Shown here in pieces: positions 52,396 to 63,409 of a stretch of DNA of 64,000 nucleotides. The position numbers and the translations under genes were made by a program. The stretch lies in NCBI GenBank assembly GCA_022410635.1, contig JAJVDF010000246.1:510636-574635 (forward strand), read 5' to 3'. The DNA is from Tretioscincus oriximinensis (lineage: Eukaryota > Chordata > Lepidosauria > Squamata > Gymnophthalmidae). Every line of letters begins with the position of its first letter. Position 1 is the stretch's first letter. A model generated the notes under the pieces. It saw only the letters and a program-made list of their open reading frames with translations, was not told the origin of the DNA and did no database searches.

Positions 52396-53570
52396 ACCCC
52401 ACCTTGTTTCAAAAGGAGAGCAGAGGCGGCAGTGGAAGTTGTTGGTAAGCAACAGAGAAGGGAGGGTTCCAGGGGGTGCTTCTGAAGGGCAGTGGGAGGG
52501 CAGCCGGGGAGGGGGAGGCCTGGGCAGGGTGGATTTATAAGGATTAAAGGAGCTTGTGGGATGGGATAGTCCCTGGAGGGAGCAGTGGAAGGCACTTTGC
52601 TAACTACCTCATTGGAAGCAGGCATTTAACCGCGGACCAAAGGCCTGGATCAAAGTGGAATGCTTTCTTCTGTGCCAAAGGAATTGGCATTTGTGCATCA
52701 GTCCATGAGTTCTAAAATTGCATTTATTTTATTTTATGTTTTTAAAAAAAGAAGTAAATGCTGAAATGGAACTTGTACAAGAGTCACCTTTGGNTCGTGA
52801 CACCCTTGGTCAAGAACTCTTAACTGGGTGTCTGGGGAAGCGAACATCTGGATTGCTGTCATTTCAGGCCTTTGTGTTTGATTCGGATGTGTTCTGTACA
52901 GATGTGCACTGCTCCTTTTCATAAGGAAGGGAACAAACAAAGGAAAAAAGATACATTTTGTCACGTGGGACCGTTATCAAAGCCTAGGCGCAATTCTGTG
53001 TTTTAAAATCACCGTTTCCGTGGCCATTAGGATCCCTTGGGTACACTTGTATCCTGCCCTACATTACACGCTCTCGGAGCAGTTTACAACGGGTTCCCTT
53101 GTTTCTTGCAGAAGAAGCTGCATTACAGGAAAACACAAATCTCTCAGGTTTCCCAAACTTCAGTCACTTGTTTATTTAAAACATTTCCCTCCATGATCTT
53201 CAGGCATTTGTGTGCCAACCTGAAGGTGGGTATAACTACCTAAAACCACCTCACACATATGGTTGCCATAAAAAAACCAGGATAGGGAGAGCTGAAGTTT
53301 TAGTGGGTGAGGGAAAGAGGACATTTTAACAGATGTTGCAGTCGTTACAAGCTGCACCTGCTAACATTTCTTCTTTCATGTACCAAAGGACGCTGCAGCT
53401 CTCCTGTCCTGGTTTCTTAAATAGCAGCCAGTAAGCACCACATGCTTTACCCGGCATCACAGCGGTCAAGCCCTTCTGGGTAATGGGTACTGGCCATCCC
53501 AGGGTTCAGGGATGTATTTGTCAGTACTCCTCACACCCTACGGCCCAGCAGCGTTGGTTTCAGAGGGCGG
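52396..53570. other. Unassigned intergenic DNA
   Basis: No repeat family is recognised, and frames are short. This may still include alternative 3' UTR. Confidence 0.4.
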
Positions 53571-53574
53571 GCAC

Positions 53575-53995
53575 ATTTATTTACTTATTTATTTATATTT
53601 CTGCACCACCTGAAGGTCTCAGGGCAGTTAACCATAAAAGCCACATCTAAAAGTAGGGAAGGGAGAGCAGTTTTCCTAGCCAAAGAAGCGCATCTTCAAG
53701 CGTTTTCTGAGTGCACAAAGAGATGGTGATAGACACACCTCAAGGGGGAGTCGGGGCTGCCAGTGAGCACGCCCTACCCCAAGTTCCCACTNTCTTTGCC
53801 ACTGAGGGAGGTGGTCCAATCAGGAGAGCCCCCTTTGAACATCATGATGTGGGAGAAAGCATTCCTTTAGATTTTGGGGGCCCACGATACTGTACGCAAG
53901 GCTTTATAGGGCAGCGTTAATACTTGAATTGGGCTCGGTAGAAAGCTGGCACCTAGTGCAGCTCTTTCAAGACTGGTGTGACAGGCGCTCAGCCA
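53575..53995 (-). mobile_element. Composite SINE-tail repeat
   Basis: TTTATTTACTTATTTATATT, CTGCACCACCTGAAGGTCTC is followed by a long block: CATCTTCAAGCGTTTTCTGA, CACACCTCAAGGGGGAG, GGGCTTTATAGGGCAG-like and TTGAATTGGGCTCGGTAG. I recall this order as a common squamate repeat, with class uncertain. Confidence 0.55.
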
Positions 53996-55000
53996 GTCGA
54001 TGTGGCCAGCAGCAGCTTCTGAACCNCACACGCATTTCTGCTTAAAGTCAAATTAGTTCAGGGAACTAATTTACTATTTTTTGTGGGGAGCCATAGTTAA
54101 AAGCCTTCCCCATAATTTGTTTTATTGCTTTCCATTATAATACGAACGGAAAGGATTTACATAACATAGGGAATGAAGATATAATCGTAGTAGTTGTGTA
54201 AAAAAACAAATCAAGGACAAACATCCACTCCGGAGAGGTTGGATAAAAATGCAAGTTCTCAATCAGCCCCTAAAATACAGAACGTGTCAATAACTGCAGG
54301 AATCTTAGTTTTTTAAATGAATATTGCCTGTTTTCTTCTTCAAGCAGAGTTTTTTTAAGCCTGTCCAAACTCTGCCTGTCGATAGAAAAGAAGCAATTTC
54401 TCACTAATCTCTTTTCCTTCGTTTGCTCCAAAGTAGAGGAAATTGGCCAGTTTGGCTCATGGGTCATTTTGCACTGGTCCGGAATCGCAATGTGGCCGGA
54501 TAGAAAGTGGAGCAAAAAGAAAGCAGCGAGATGAGCGTTTCATCACGGAGATGCCGTCATCTGGTGTCCTTTGAGGAAGGGGTTTGACAATCCTGGAGCA
54601 TAAGCAAACTCTGGTCTTCTTGCTTCCAGAAGTCGGTGTGATTTCAGGTGGGTTTGAGAAACAAACAATGTGAGCAGCAGGACGTTCTGTTTTCCTTGCA
54701 GATGTCCTCCGTACAGAGGGGCTGGGGGCAGAGAAGTGAAGCAAAGGAGACATTTGTACTCTGTGGGCACTTTTAAGTTTCTCGGAACAATATTTCCCTC
54801 CAAAAATAATTCCTAGTATGTCTTGCTGCCTATCAGGCGTGACTTCTGCAATGTTTTTTTGCGGGTGAGAAGCATGTTAACTTTCCCAGGGCTCCTTTGT
54901 GCAGTTGCCATGAATCTGCCTGTTACCTTTTTCTCTGAAATAATTTTAGAACTTTCAGGCTTTTTTGAGTGATATTAATGGCGATAATACCAGTTAGTTG
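53996..55000. other. Unassigned intergenic DNA
   Basis: No supported feature in this kilobase. Confidence 0.4.
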
Positions 55001-55049
55001 GGAGGAAGGGAGGGAGGATGGAAGGAAGGAAGGAAGGAAGGAAGGAAGG
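55001..55049. repeat. (GGAA)n microsatellite
   Basis: GGAAGGGAGGGAGGATGGAA passes into about seven perfect GGAA units. GGAA arrays are potential ETS-factor platforms, but nothing here shows use. Confidence 0.9.
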
Positions 55050-55141
55050 CAGCCTTCATATTTCTGTACCATAAAGTTTTGGTTTTTTTTAAACATGTTA
55101 CCTATCAAATTGCTTTGCTGGTACTCCCTACTTCATTATCT

Positions 55142-55378
55142 TATTATGGACACCAAGGGTATAAATGGGTCCTAGGATGGATGTCTGGATGTTGCCTCCA
55201 GGATGGAGCCACAGGCAGGACTCCTGAAGTGCCATTTGCAAGGAGTCATGAAGAGGGGCATATTTTGCTTCCCTCTGTTTGGGCTGCCCATGGGCATCTG
55301 GTGGGCCTCTGTGTGGGACAGAAGGCTGGACTAGGTGGGCTCCGGCCCCATTCAGTATGGCTCTTCTTATGTTCTTAA
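55142..55378 (+). mobile_element. CR1-like LINE 3' end
   Basis: It starts at TATGGACACCAAGGGTATAA and ends CTCTTCTTATGTTCTTA. All sections of the 3' UTR are present. Confidence 0.9.
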
Positions 55379-56015
55379 GACATCCAATTGTGTCAGAGAC
55401 CTATCCCTTGGGAGTGAACCTTTTTCTTTCTCCAAAACAAATCTAACTGTATTAGAAATCTGTTTCTAAATCCTTAATCCCCAAAGAGAAGAGGTTGCCG
55501 TACAGTTTTCCTTTGAGGCAGCCTGTGAAGTCTCCACACTTTACCTGCAACTAATTTGAGCAATTGGCTGTTTAAACCAAACAAACAAAGCCTCACTGCC
55601 TTGGTTTTATTTTTTTGCACCTGCAATGTTGTTTTAAAGAACTTCAGTTCTTCACTGACCGATAGAAATGTTGGTAAGTGGCGTGGCAGGAGAGTGGCAC
55701 AGATCAAGGGGGGCAGGTGGAGCACGAAGACTCGTACAGCTAAATGTTCCTGGAACACAACTGTTCACTTGGCTGATCAGATGCAAATTCTGCCAATATG
55801 GAGGCCATTACAGCTATGAAATCCCCCGTTGGCTAAACGCATGGAATAGGATGAAACTCCTTCCACAGACCTGTGGTGTGGCCTCGGTCTTCAAAACAAA
55901 TATCCATGTGTTTACTTATAGAAATATCTCTATACGGCAGCAATTAGCTGAACTGGGAGACATTCCTGCCTTAAATTCTTATCAATTTCAAAGAAATCGC
56001 CATGTTACGTCTTAG
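55379..56015. other. Unassigned intergenic DNA
   Basis: No supported repeat or gene. The plus frame 55668-56015 is not a recognisable protein. Confidence 0.4.
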
Positions 56016-56110
56016 TTCAGAAAATCCAGCAAGGGGGGACTAAGAGGAGAAAGGTCAGTGGCCTGAGCTTTCATAGACATGTCTGTTTCTCCTAAGGAGT
56101 AGAGGTGCAG
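56016..56110 (-). repeat. Decayed hammerhead-bearing repeat
   Basis: An arm (CAGAAAATCCAGCAAGGGGG ... GGTCAGTGGCC) lies next to a minus-strand core remnant: TTTC for GAAA (56069-56072) and stem II ATAGAC/GTCTGT (56073-56086). The CTGAAGA part is largely lost. Confidence 0.45.
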
Positions 56111-56559
56111 CCACACCGTCTACCTTCGATTTACTGCCCTACCTGATTCTACCAACAAAGGTCCATTAAAAAATGGCACCGAGATTTAGATCCAAAGGAC
56201 AACTGGGCCTAGGCAAGTTAACGCTTGTGAACTATGGTGCTGAAGATGACTTTTGAGAGGAAATCAACCTTGACTGGTCATTGGAAGGCAAAATATTAAA
56301 GCTGAAGGTCAAAGACTTTGGATACATTAAGAAGAGGACAGGACACCCTGGAGAAGATTTGATGCTGGAAAGATTGAAGGAGAAGATAGGGGCAGCTGGG
56401 GGCGAGATGGACAGAGGGTACCATGAAAGCAGGAGACGTGAGCTTGGTCAGAAGTCAAGAGGGAATGGAGGACAGGGAGGTCTGGTATGATGTGTCCACG
56501 GACTCAGACACAATTGAACCACCGCTAGTTCTGCTTGCAGTTATAGTATATTTGAAACG
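56111..56559. other. Unassigned intergenic DNA
   Basis: No supported feature. Confidence 0.4.
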
Positions 56560-56840
56560 GAGAATTCCTACCATCTTGAAGCAGAGTTGCAAAGGGTCCA
56601 GTCTTTCAATTGAGAGATCCAGTTTTGAGGTGCCCTCTTCCTACCTTCAGCTCTAGCCAAACCAGCTATTCGAAAGGTAGCAGATTTGCAATGTCAACTA
56701 GACGAGTACCCCCATGAACCTGGTGGGGAAATTAGAATAGGTGTCAGCCTTTGGGCAACACTTAACCCCATAAGCCACTAGGAGTCCCTTCGGGTGGGAA
56801 AGGAGGGGTATAAAACCCATTCTTCTTGTTCTTCTTCTTG
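56560..56840 (+). mobile_element. (TTC)n SINE copy
   Basis: CTCTAGCCAAACCAGCTATT, CGAAAGGTAGCA, AACCTGGTGGGGAAATTAGA, GGGTATAAAACCCATTCTTC and TTCTTCTTCTTG follow the order of the SINE at 9120-9431. The head has decayed. Confidence 0.7.
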
Positions 56841-57660
56841 TGGCAACGTGAGCTCCTGCACCCTAAAGCTGTTCTCTCCATTTGCCTGGTTGTTATTCTT
56901 TGTCCTCACCTGAAGGGAAGGCATCCCACCCTTAGATCAAAGGGTCACGGCAGAGGTCACGGAGGCTCTCCTGGATCAAACGCTCAAAGCAGCCATTTCC
57001 TGTGCTTGCTGGGCCTCCTCTCCTCTCCGTCCTGGATTCTGTGCTGTTAGACACAAAGGTTGCTGTCAGCTCCCTTCATTCCACATTCCCACTGCTTTTG
57101 ATCTCTGTGGCATGGGTGTGAGGCATGTGAGGACTGCATGCAAAGAGCATGGGGCGAGGGGGGGCTCAGGCGGCTGTCTTGTTAAAGGCATTTCTTGGGG
57201 CAGGCGGCCTTTAAGAAGTCCTTTACACTGAAGAGGAAACACGAAGCAACTTTTGATCCGCTGGGGAAAGGATTCTCTAAGGAAGATCCCCCTCTTCTTC
57301 CCCCTGTTTTTTTTAATGCTTATATACTATATATGCAAGTGATGCTGCCTCTGTTTGAGTCCCAAAGTTGCTTCTAAATATTCAACTTTTTAAAAAACAA
57401 TCCTTAAACCACTTCATCGTGGACGGTAACCCATAATAGTTAAATACAGTTCCAAGCTAGCAGTTGAACAGTGGCAGGCCAGGCAACAAATGGATGTAAA
57501 ATTTCATTTCAGTTGCCGCAGGCAAGATAAAACCAACTAGTAGCATTGTCATAATTTCTGAAGCAGGTAAATGTCCTGGATTCCTCCTCGATAGAAATAA
57601 TCTTAGAGGGTTACAGATGGTTTGGGAAATGGTTTTCACTATTTCTCCTCTTGTTGCCCT
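56841..57660. other. Unassigned intergenic DNA
   Basis: No supported gene or repeat. Confidence 0.4.
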
Positions 57661-58190
57661 TTAAGAACATCAGGGGAGCCAGGCTGAATGGGGCTGGAGC
57701 CCATCTATTCCAGCCTTCCGTCCCCCACAGTAGCCCACCAATTGCACCTGGGCAGTCTGAACAGAAGGAGGCAAAATCTTCACCTGTTCTTGACATTTGG
57801 CTAATGGTATTTGACGAGTATTGCCTGTTGCCCCATCCTGGAGGCAGTTTCAAAAGATCTATCCTTTGGAAACAAGTTTGGTGCCATAAACGTGTCCAAT
57901 CCTGTCTTAAAGCTATCCAGGCTGCTAACTACCACAACCTTTTATGGAAGTAAATTCCACAGGCCGATGACCCTGTGGGTGAAAAAACACGTTCCTTTGT
58001 CTGTCCTAGCTCTTCTGCCCGCTAGTTTCAAGGAATGCCTCCTGGTCCTAGTGTTGTGTGATAGAGAAAATACATTTTTAAAATTTATCTTATCCACCCT
58101 GTGCATTTTAAATGCTGTCTTTCGAGGCTGAAGAGGTCCGGACGTTGCAGCCTGACTTCATAAGAGAGGTGCTCTAGTTCCTTAATCATG
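57661..58190 (-). mobile_element. CR1-like LINE, coding tail and 3' UTR
   Basis: Reversed copy starting at TTAAGAACATCAGGGGAGCC. The plus-strand text AAATTCCACAGGCCGATGAC, CAAGGAATGCCTCCTGGTCC and CGAGGCTGAAGAGGTCCGGA is the complement of the family coding tail, interrupted by a small deletion near 58100. Confidence 0.85.
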
Positions 58191-59041
58191 CTTGAGTTTG
58201 AGATAGGGGCATACAAGAGAGAAAAATGACTAAAGTGATCTGAATTTAATTTACACAGCATATTCTATGAAGATATTTATCACGATGAAATCATAAAAAG
58301 ATTTTCCAGAACAGCAGAAAGAGCGTATAGCTATCGGTATAGACTAGTCTACTTCTTCAGATGCTGCAGAAAGAGAGTAGCCAGGGGTAGGATAAGGAAA
58401 GAATTAGAAGTTGAGAGTGTTATAAAATACAAATAAGATAACAAAAATCATTTAGATAGTATAGTGCCTGGAATTATTATTAAAAAATACAAATATGAAT
58501 TCTGTTGAAATATAACATAATTAAAAAGTTAAATTGATCACATTGATGAGTTCAGATGAAAAAACAAAATGTTGGGTTTGGGGTTTATCAGAAAAAGAAC
58601 GGTAATAGGTTCTCTTACCATTATTAAGAAATGAGTTTGCTGAGTTCAATGTTCCAAGCTCTGCTATTGGTCTTTATGTATCAATGAGGGAGCTCGGAAT
58701 GTTGAACTCGGGGGGGGTGCACCCTCGCCTGCCCGGGCATCCGGCCAACAAGGCGGAGAATATGTTGGGTGCTGCCCCTCACCCTGTGCACCTGAGCCGT
58801 AGGCAGCTAGTAAGGCCTGGGACTGCTTGGGCTAACCCACTGGAGCCCACCGCTGCCCGGTACGAGCCACAGGAATTTGACACAAATCGAGAAAAGCNAA
58901 AAAGGGGAACACGCCAAGCGACTGGAGACTGACACAGCCTGGTCCAATCTGCTGGAGGCTTGCAGGGCCCAAGACACTGGAGGCCGCCGTGTCTTCTGGA
59001 GCCACCTTTCCTTGCTGATTTGCAGGCAGGTGTCTCCCCAA
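58191..59041. other. Unassigned intergenic DNA
   Basis: A hammerhead-like remnant lies on the minus strand at 58335-58360: CTGAAGA (58360-58354), stem II GTAGAC/GTCTAT (58352-58339). A GC-rich section at 58700-59040 contains overlapping frames on both strands without recognisable domains. Confidence 0.4.
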
Positions 59042-59264
59042 GTGTATAAATGGATCCTAGGATGGATGTCTGGATGTTGCCACCGGGATGGAGCAACAGG
59101 CAGGACTCCTGAGATACCATTTGCAGGGAGTCATGAACAGGGGCAGATTTGGCCTTCTGTTCAGGCTGCCCAGGTGCATCTGGGGGGCCTCTGTGTGACA
59201 CAGAATGCTGGACTTGATGGGCTGTGGCCTGATCCAGGATGGCTCTTCTTATGTCCTTATGTTC
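59042..59264 (+). mobile_element. CR1-like LINE 3' end
   Basis: GTATAAATGGATCCTAGGAT through CTGAGATACCATTTGCAGGG to GGCTCTTCTTATGTCCTTAT. Confidence 0.9.
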
Positions 59265-60127
59265 TGAGTGGTGACTGAAGGCAACTCCAGAGTATGAGGC
59301 CCACCAGACCCTCTTTCAAACACTGCTCCAGGGAGGGAGGATGGGGATGGAAGGAACCCAGACCCAAATTTGTGGGCTTCCCAACTAGTATTAAACCAAG
59401 AATTTTGGGGGGTGGGGCGGGGCAGCATTGCTACTTTTATTGCACTAAGCAATATGTGATTTGTTTATTCTTTTCCTGTGGTTTTTTTCTAGGCTTCTTT
59501 ATAACTTCTGCAAAAAATGCTTTCCTTTCAACGGCTGGCTGTTAAGCTATTTACTCAACAGCTGAAGCAAAAATAGTAGAAACTTTTCCCCTTCGGTTGA
59601 CCTGCATAGGCAGCATTGCGTTCGTGGTTCGGAAGGCCCCTGGGTTTGCGCTTTTGGGTTGTTGGGTTTTTTTAATTCGTGGGAAAATTTACGACAGCAG
59701 CATCCGTTCCACACGCTGGAAAGGGTGAGTGACAGTAATGGGCTTCTAGGGTGCAAATGCATTTTCTTTTATGGCGAGGCTCAGAAGGGCGGCATCAAAG
59801 TCATGGGATGGGCTTCAAACGCAAAGCAAAAATAAGCCGTTCGAAAAAGAGAGTCAGCAAATGGAGAAGGAGCCTGTGGCATATTTGCCTGAAAGCTATT
59901 TGGTCTGGTTCCAGTCCTAGATGCTGGAGAAGTACAGGAGATCATTCATAACGCCCGCCAGGTGTATCTTGTCCGCTCTGTGCAAGCCCAATCTCCAGGT
60001 CTTCCGATTAATGGAATCCTGCCTGAGTGGACAGGCAAAGGGCTAATTTAGTCACCCCTCAGAGTAAGGTTTCACAGGTGGGGTTTCAGCTGGAAAGCTG
60101 CAGTTCCCTTTTTTCTAAAAACGTAGT
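59265..60127. other. Unassigned intergenic DNA
   Basis: No repeat family or gene recognised. Confidence 0.4.
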
Positions 60128-60478
60128 ACATAAGAACATAAGAAGAGCCATCCTGGATCGGGCCAGAGCCCACCTAGTCCAGCCTTCTGTCTCACACAAA
60201 GGCCCACCAGATGTACCTGGGCAGTCCGAACAGAGGAAAGCAAAATATGCTCCTGTTCATGATTCCCTGCAAATGGTATTTCAGGAGTCCTGCCTGTTGC
60301 TCCATCCCAGAGGCAACATCCAGACATCCATCCTAGTATCCATCTATACCCTTGGTGTCCATAAAACCATCATAAAAACTGTCCTGATTTGAAACTATCC
60401 AAGCTGTTAGCTACCACTACCTCTTCAGGAAGTAAATTCTACAGACCGATGACCCTCTGGGTGAAAAAATACTTTCCT
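60128..60478 (-). mobile_element. CR1-like LINE 3' part
   Basis: ATAAGAACATAAGAAGAGCC to GGTGAAAAAATACTTTCCTA on the plus strand; the minus strand gives the end of ORF2 and the whole 3' UTR. Confidence 0.9.
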
Positions 60479-60794
60479 ACGTAGCATTTTTCACACATTC
60501 CTTATGCCACTGTGATACAAGTGCCCCCGAACCCCCAAACGCTGTATATAACTCAGCATCAAGCCCATGGAGAAAATAGCATCCAAGACAATTTCAAAGA
60601 TGTGACATTTCCTTGAAGCTTTTGCACAGAGTTCACCTACTTCTGAGGGTTTTCCAGATGCCCTGCAGAGTACAGGGTTATCCAGTATGACACTCGACAC
60701 TGTCAGGTCTTTTGCATAAGAAATGAACTTTTTATGAGTTATAGTTTGGGGTGTCTGTACCCCAATTTTTAGATGCGGTTGTTTTTAATATGTT
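60479..60794. other. Unassigned intergenic DNA
   Basis: No supported feature. Confidence 0.4.
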
Positions 60795-61012
60795 TTCATT
60801 GTTCACCGTCCTAAGATCTTCAGGTATAGGGCGGTATAAAAATGTAAATAAACAAACAAACATATTTCCCACAAGAGTGGAATGACCTTAACGTGGCCTT
60901 TGGTTGAAAAAACAGCTCTCCCTTCCCTACTTTTGGGTTTTAATATGTTATTCTGCCCCGAGACCTTCGGGAACAGGGTGGTACAGAAATGCAAATAAAT
61001 AGAGAAATAAAA
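60795..61012 (+). mobile_element. Two SINE-tail modules in tandem
   Basis: CGTCCTAAGATCTTCAGGTA, TAGGGCGGTATAAAAATGTA at about 60806-60860, and GAGACCTTCGGGAACAGGGT, GGTACAGAAATGCAAATAAA at about 60960-61010, are both plus-strand tails of the Sauria-like family. A block between them (AACAGCTCTCCCTTCCCTAC) recurs reversed at 30100-30125 and 53650-53675. Confidence 0.6.
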
Positions 61013-61244
61013 TCCTGCAAATTGAATACAGACCCTCTTCCCATTTCGAAATGCAGGTGGCCTGTTCCTGGGCACCTGGAGGTGTTGTCAAAATTGCCAC
61101 TGAAAATGGTACCACGACCCCAGTTTGTGAGTCTGGAGGCATCATTTCTGGTGGCAACCAAATACCTCCGATGAAGCTGCAAAACTGAACCCTCGGAAAA
61201 CCCTGCCACGGTGCCGTGTAACGAGGCTTGTCCTACTAAGCTTC

Positions 61245-61275
61245 ACTTCATCTTCTTCTTCATCTTCATCTTCAT
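61245..61275. repeat. (CTT/CAT)n simple repeat
   Basis: TTCATCTTCTTCTTCATCTT, CATCTTCATG is a short TTC/ATC tract. Confidence 0.8.
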
Positions 61276-61282
61276 GTATCAA

Positions 61283-61516
61283 TGGACACCAAGGGTATAA
61301 ATGGATACTAGGATGGATGTCTGGATGTTGCCTCCGGGATGGAGCCACAGGCAGGACTCCTGAAATACCATTTGCAAGGAGTCATGAACAGGAGCATATT
61401 TTGCTTTCCTCTGTTCAGGCTGCCCAGGGGCACCTGGTGGGCCTCTGTGTGGGACAGAAGGATGGACCAGGTGGGCTGTGGCCTGATCCAGTATGGCTCT
61501 TCTTATGTTCTTATGT
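61283..61516 (+). mobile_element. CR1-like LINE 3' end
   Basis: GGACACCAAGGGTATAAATG to GGCTCTTCTTATGTTCTTAT; complete 3' UTR, 5'-truncated at ORF2 end. Confidence 0.9.
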
Positions 61517-61640
61517 CCACGTGGAGCCTTTATCCTGGGATAGACTTCGGAATAGGAGCCTGCCGCCCACTTGCCAGTGCAGACTTGTGGGTGGCCAAGA
61601 CCTGAGATATTACTCGAAACAAGGATCTGTGTGGACAGGG
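61516..61640. mobile_element. MITE copy related to 11589-11714
   Basis: GTCCACGTGGAGCC ... GGAGCCTGCCGCCC ... TGTGGGTGGCCAAGACCTGA ... ATCTGTGTGGAC. Order and spacing are those of the GC-rich copy in the CpG island. It lies directly against the terminal repeat of a CR1. Confidence 0.55.
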
Positions 61641-61730
61641 CCTTAGTCATAGGTACATAATTGTTTCAAAATAATGTAGCAGGCTCATCCAGATTAAGGA
61701 TTCTGGGGTTTTTCTTCTCTACTCACTACA

Positions 61731-61945
61731 TTTCACTTATGAAATCCGGCTGCAACATCTGGGCCTCTTCAGCCTCGAAATACGATGCTTAAGAGGTGAT
61801 CTGCTCGGTGTATAAAATCATGCCTGGAGGGGATTAAGGTGACCCCAAAAATTATTTTCTTTATCACACAACACTAGGACCAGGACCTTGAAATTGATGG
61901 GCAAAAGAGTTAAGGCAAGGGGAAGTCTTTTTTTCACCCAATCTT
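61731..61945 (+). mobile_element. CR1-like LINE coding-tail fragment
   Basis: TATGAAATCCGGCTGCAACA, TCTGGGCCTCTTCAGCCTCG and CACAACACTAGGACCAGGAC correspond to YEI.LQ.LGLFSL and HNT.. of the family. It ends at TTTTTTTCACCCAA, and a minus-strand SINE tail (61950-62012) follows. Confidence 0.75.
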
Positions 61946-62288
61946 ATTTAATTACATTTCTATTCCATCCTATACGCAGAGATCTCAGAGCGGATATCAG
62001 TAAAAGACATTTTAGATAAAGCATGTGCAAATACATTTTTGTGCCCTAGCGGGTACTTTAAGATGAATTAAAACTTTTACCCAATGGATCTGCTTGACAC
62101 GGAGCCTGTAAGGTGTTTAAATGTCTCCAGGTTATAGTGGGTTGGCCAGAGCATGAAGCTGTATTCAGCCCATGCCAGATTTTATCACCGAGTCTTGATT
62201 GCTCAAAAAAAAAATCAAACTGCCTCTACTTCTTCCTTCTATCTGCAAAACGTGATTCTATCAGTTGCCATGAGGAATGGAGAAAGTA
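61946..62288. other. SINE tail and unassigned DNA
   Basis: The SINE tail (minus) lies at 61950-62012 (CATTTCTATTCCATCCTATA, CGCAGAGATCTCAGAGCGG). The rest is not recognised. Confidence 0.45.
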
Positions 62289-62765
62289 TCTAGGGACGCT
62301 TAGTCTGCAGAAGTCATATATCGGAGACTCGATATCTGAAGGGTTGTCACAGTGCAGAGGGATCGGCATTGTTCTCATAAGAACATCAGAAGAGCCATCC
62401 TGGATCAGGCCACAGCCCATCAAGTCCAGCCTTCTGTCCCACACAGAGGCCCACCTGATGCCCCTGGGCAGCCTGAACAGAGGAAAACAAAATCTGCCCC
62501 TGTTCATGACTCCCTGCAAATAGTATCTCAGGAGTCCTGCCGGGTGCAGCATCCAGACATCCATCCTAGTTCTCGTTGGCACATGGAAAGACTAGAAACA
62601 TTGGGATGAAACTGCAAGGAAACAGATTTAGATTAGATAAGAGAAAGAACTGGCAGTACAGGTTGCCTTCGCTGGAAGTCTTCAAATAGAGGCTGGGCAG
62701 CCGTCTGTCTGGGATGGTTTAGTGAATGAGGATTCACTGAGGTCCCTTCTAACTCTACGATTTTA
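62289..62765 (+). mobile_element. CR1 LINE 3' part, split by another CR1
   Basis: CTTAGTCTGCAGAAGTCATA ... CACAGTGCAGAGGGATCGGC and, after 62577, GGCACATGGAAAGACTAGAAAC ... GTCTGTCTGGGATGGTTTAG belong to the family of 7229-8162. The two halves join smoothly once 62379-62576 is removed. Confidence 0.85.
62379..62569 (-). mobile_element. CR1-like LINE nested in CR1
   Basis: A 191-bp reversed 3' end (AAGAACATCAGAAGAGCCAT ... AACATCCAGACATCCATCCTAG without its middle) is flanked by TTCTCAT (62372-62378) and TTCTCGT (62570-62576), a likely 7-bp target duplication with one change. Confidence 0.85.
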
Positions 62766-63107
62766 GTTTTTTAAAAGATGTTGAATTTCCTGGCAGCTTT
62801 TGCCCTCCTCGCCCTCATAAACATCCCAAAGTTTATCCGTTTGTCTTCACTCCCTGCCATCAAAGTGGCATCCCATAGGTGGCTGTTGATGTTTCCACCT
62901 GGCCATTTTAATCCCAGTTTTTTTATTCATCCAGATTGGATGTGCCACGGAAGTTTCATCAACCGGGTGACAGCCTGTAGCATTTCCCCAATCTTCTGCT
63001 TCCACTTTCCGCCAAACAAGCTTTGGCAGACACAGCTAATTGTTCAGGAACTTGCTTAGGGACGTCTGAACCCCACAAGTCTGGCCCCCCCTTAAGTTGG
63101 TCAGCTC
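62766..63107. other. Unassigned intergenic DNA
   Basis: No supported feature; the 93-codon plus frame 62778-63059 has no domain I recognise. Confidence 0.4.
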
Positions 63108-63246
63108 CACAACATCTATTTATTCCACTATAACTGGACACCCCACAATAAAGCACGGCTATTTTGGAATAAATCTGTCCCCACAGTGCTTTATTGTGGA
63201 ATATCCAATTATAGTGNAATAAATAAGGGATGTGNGGGTGCAGCCT
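63108..63246. mobile_element. Palindromic MITE, second copy
   Basis: ATCTATTTATTCCACTATAA and TTATAGTG.AATAAATAAGGGA, with ACAATAAAGCAC and GTGCTTTATTGTGG as inner arms, form an inverted repeat ending in GGTGCAGCC. It matches 21791-21940; its left terminus is eroded. Confidence 0.65.
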
Positions 63247-63409
63247 CAGACTCTCTTAACACTATTTATCCCACTTCATTCTCAAGTATCTCCTTCTACG
63301 AGGAGAAAAACACTTGGACTCTGGTTCATTCAGTGGTTACAACACTATGATGTAGTTTTGGTACCGTGGGCGTGCGTGGATGTGTGCGTGTGCGCAGTGN
63401 GTGTGGTGT

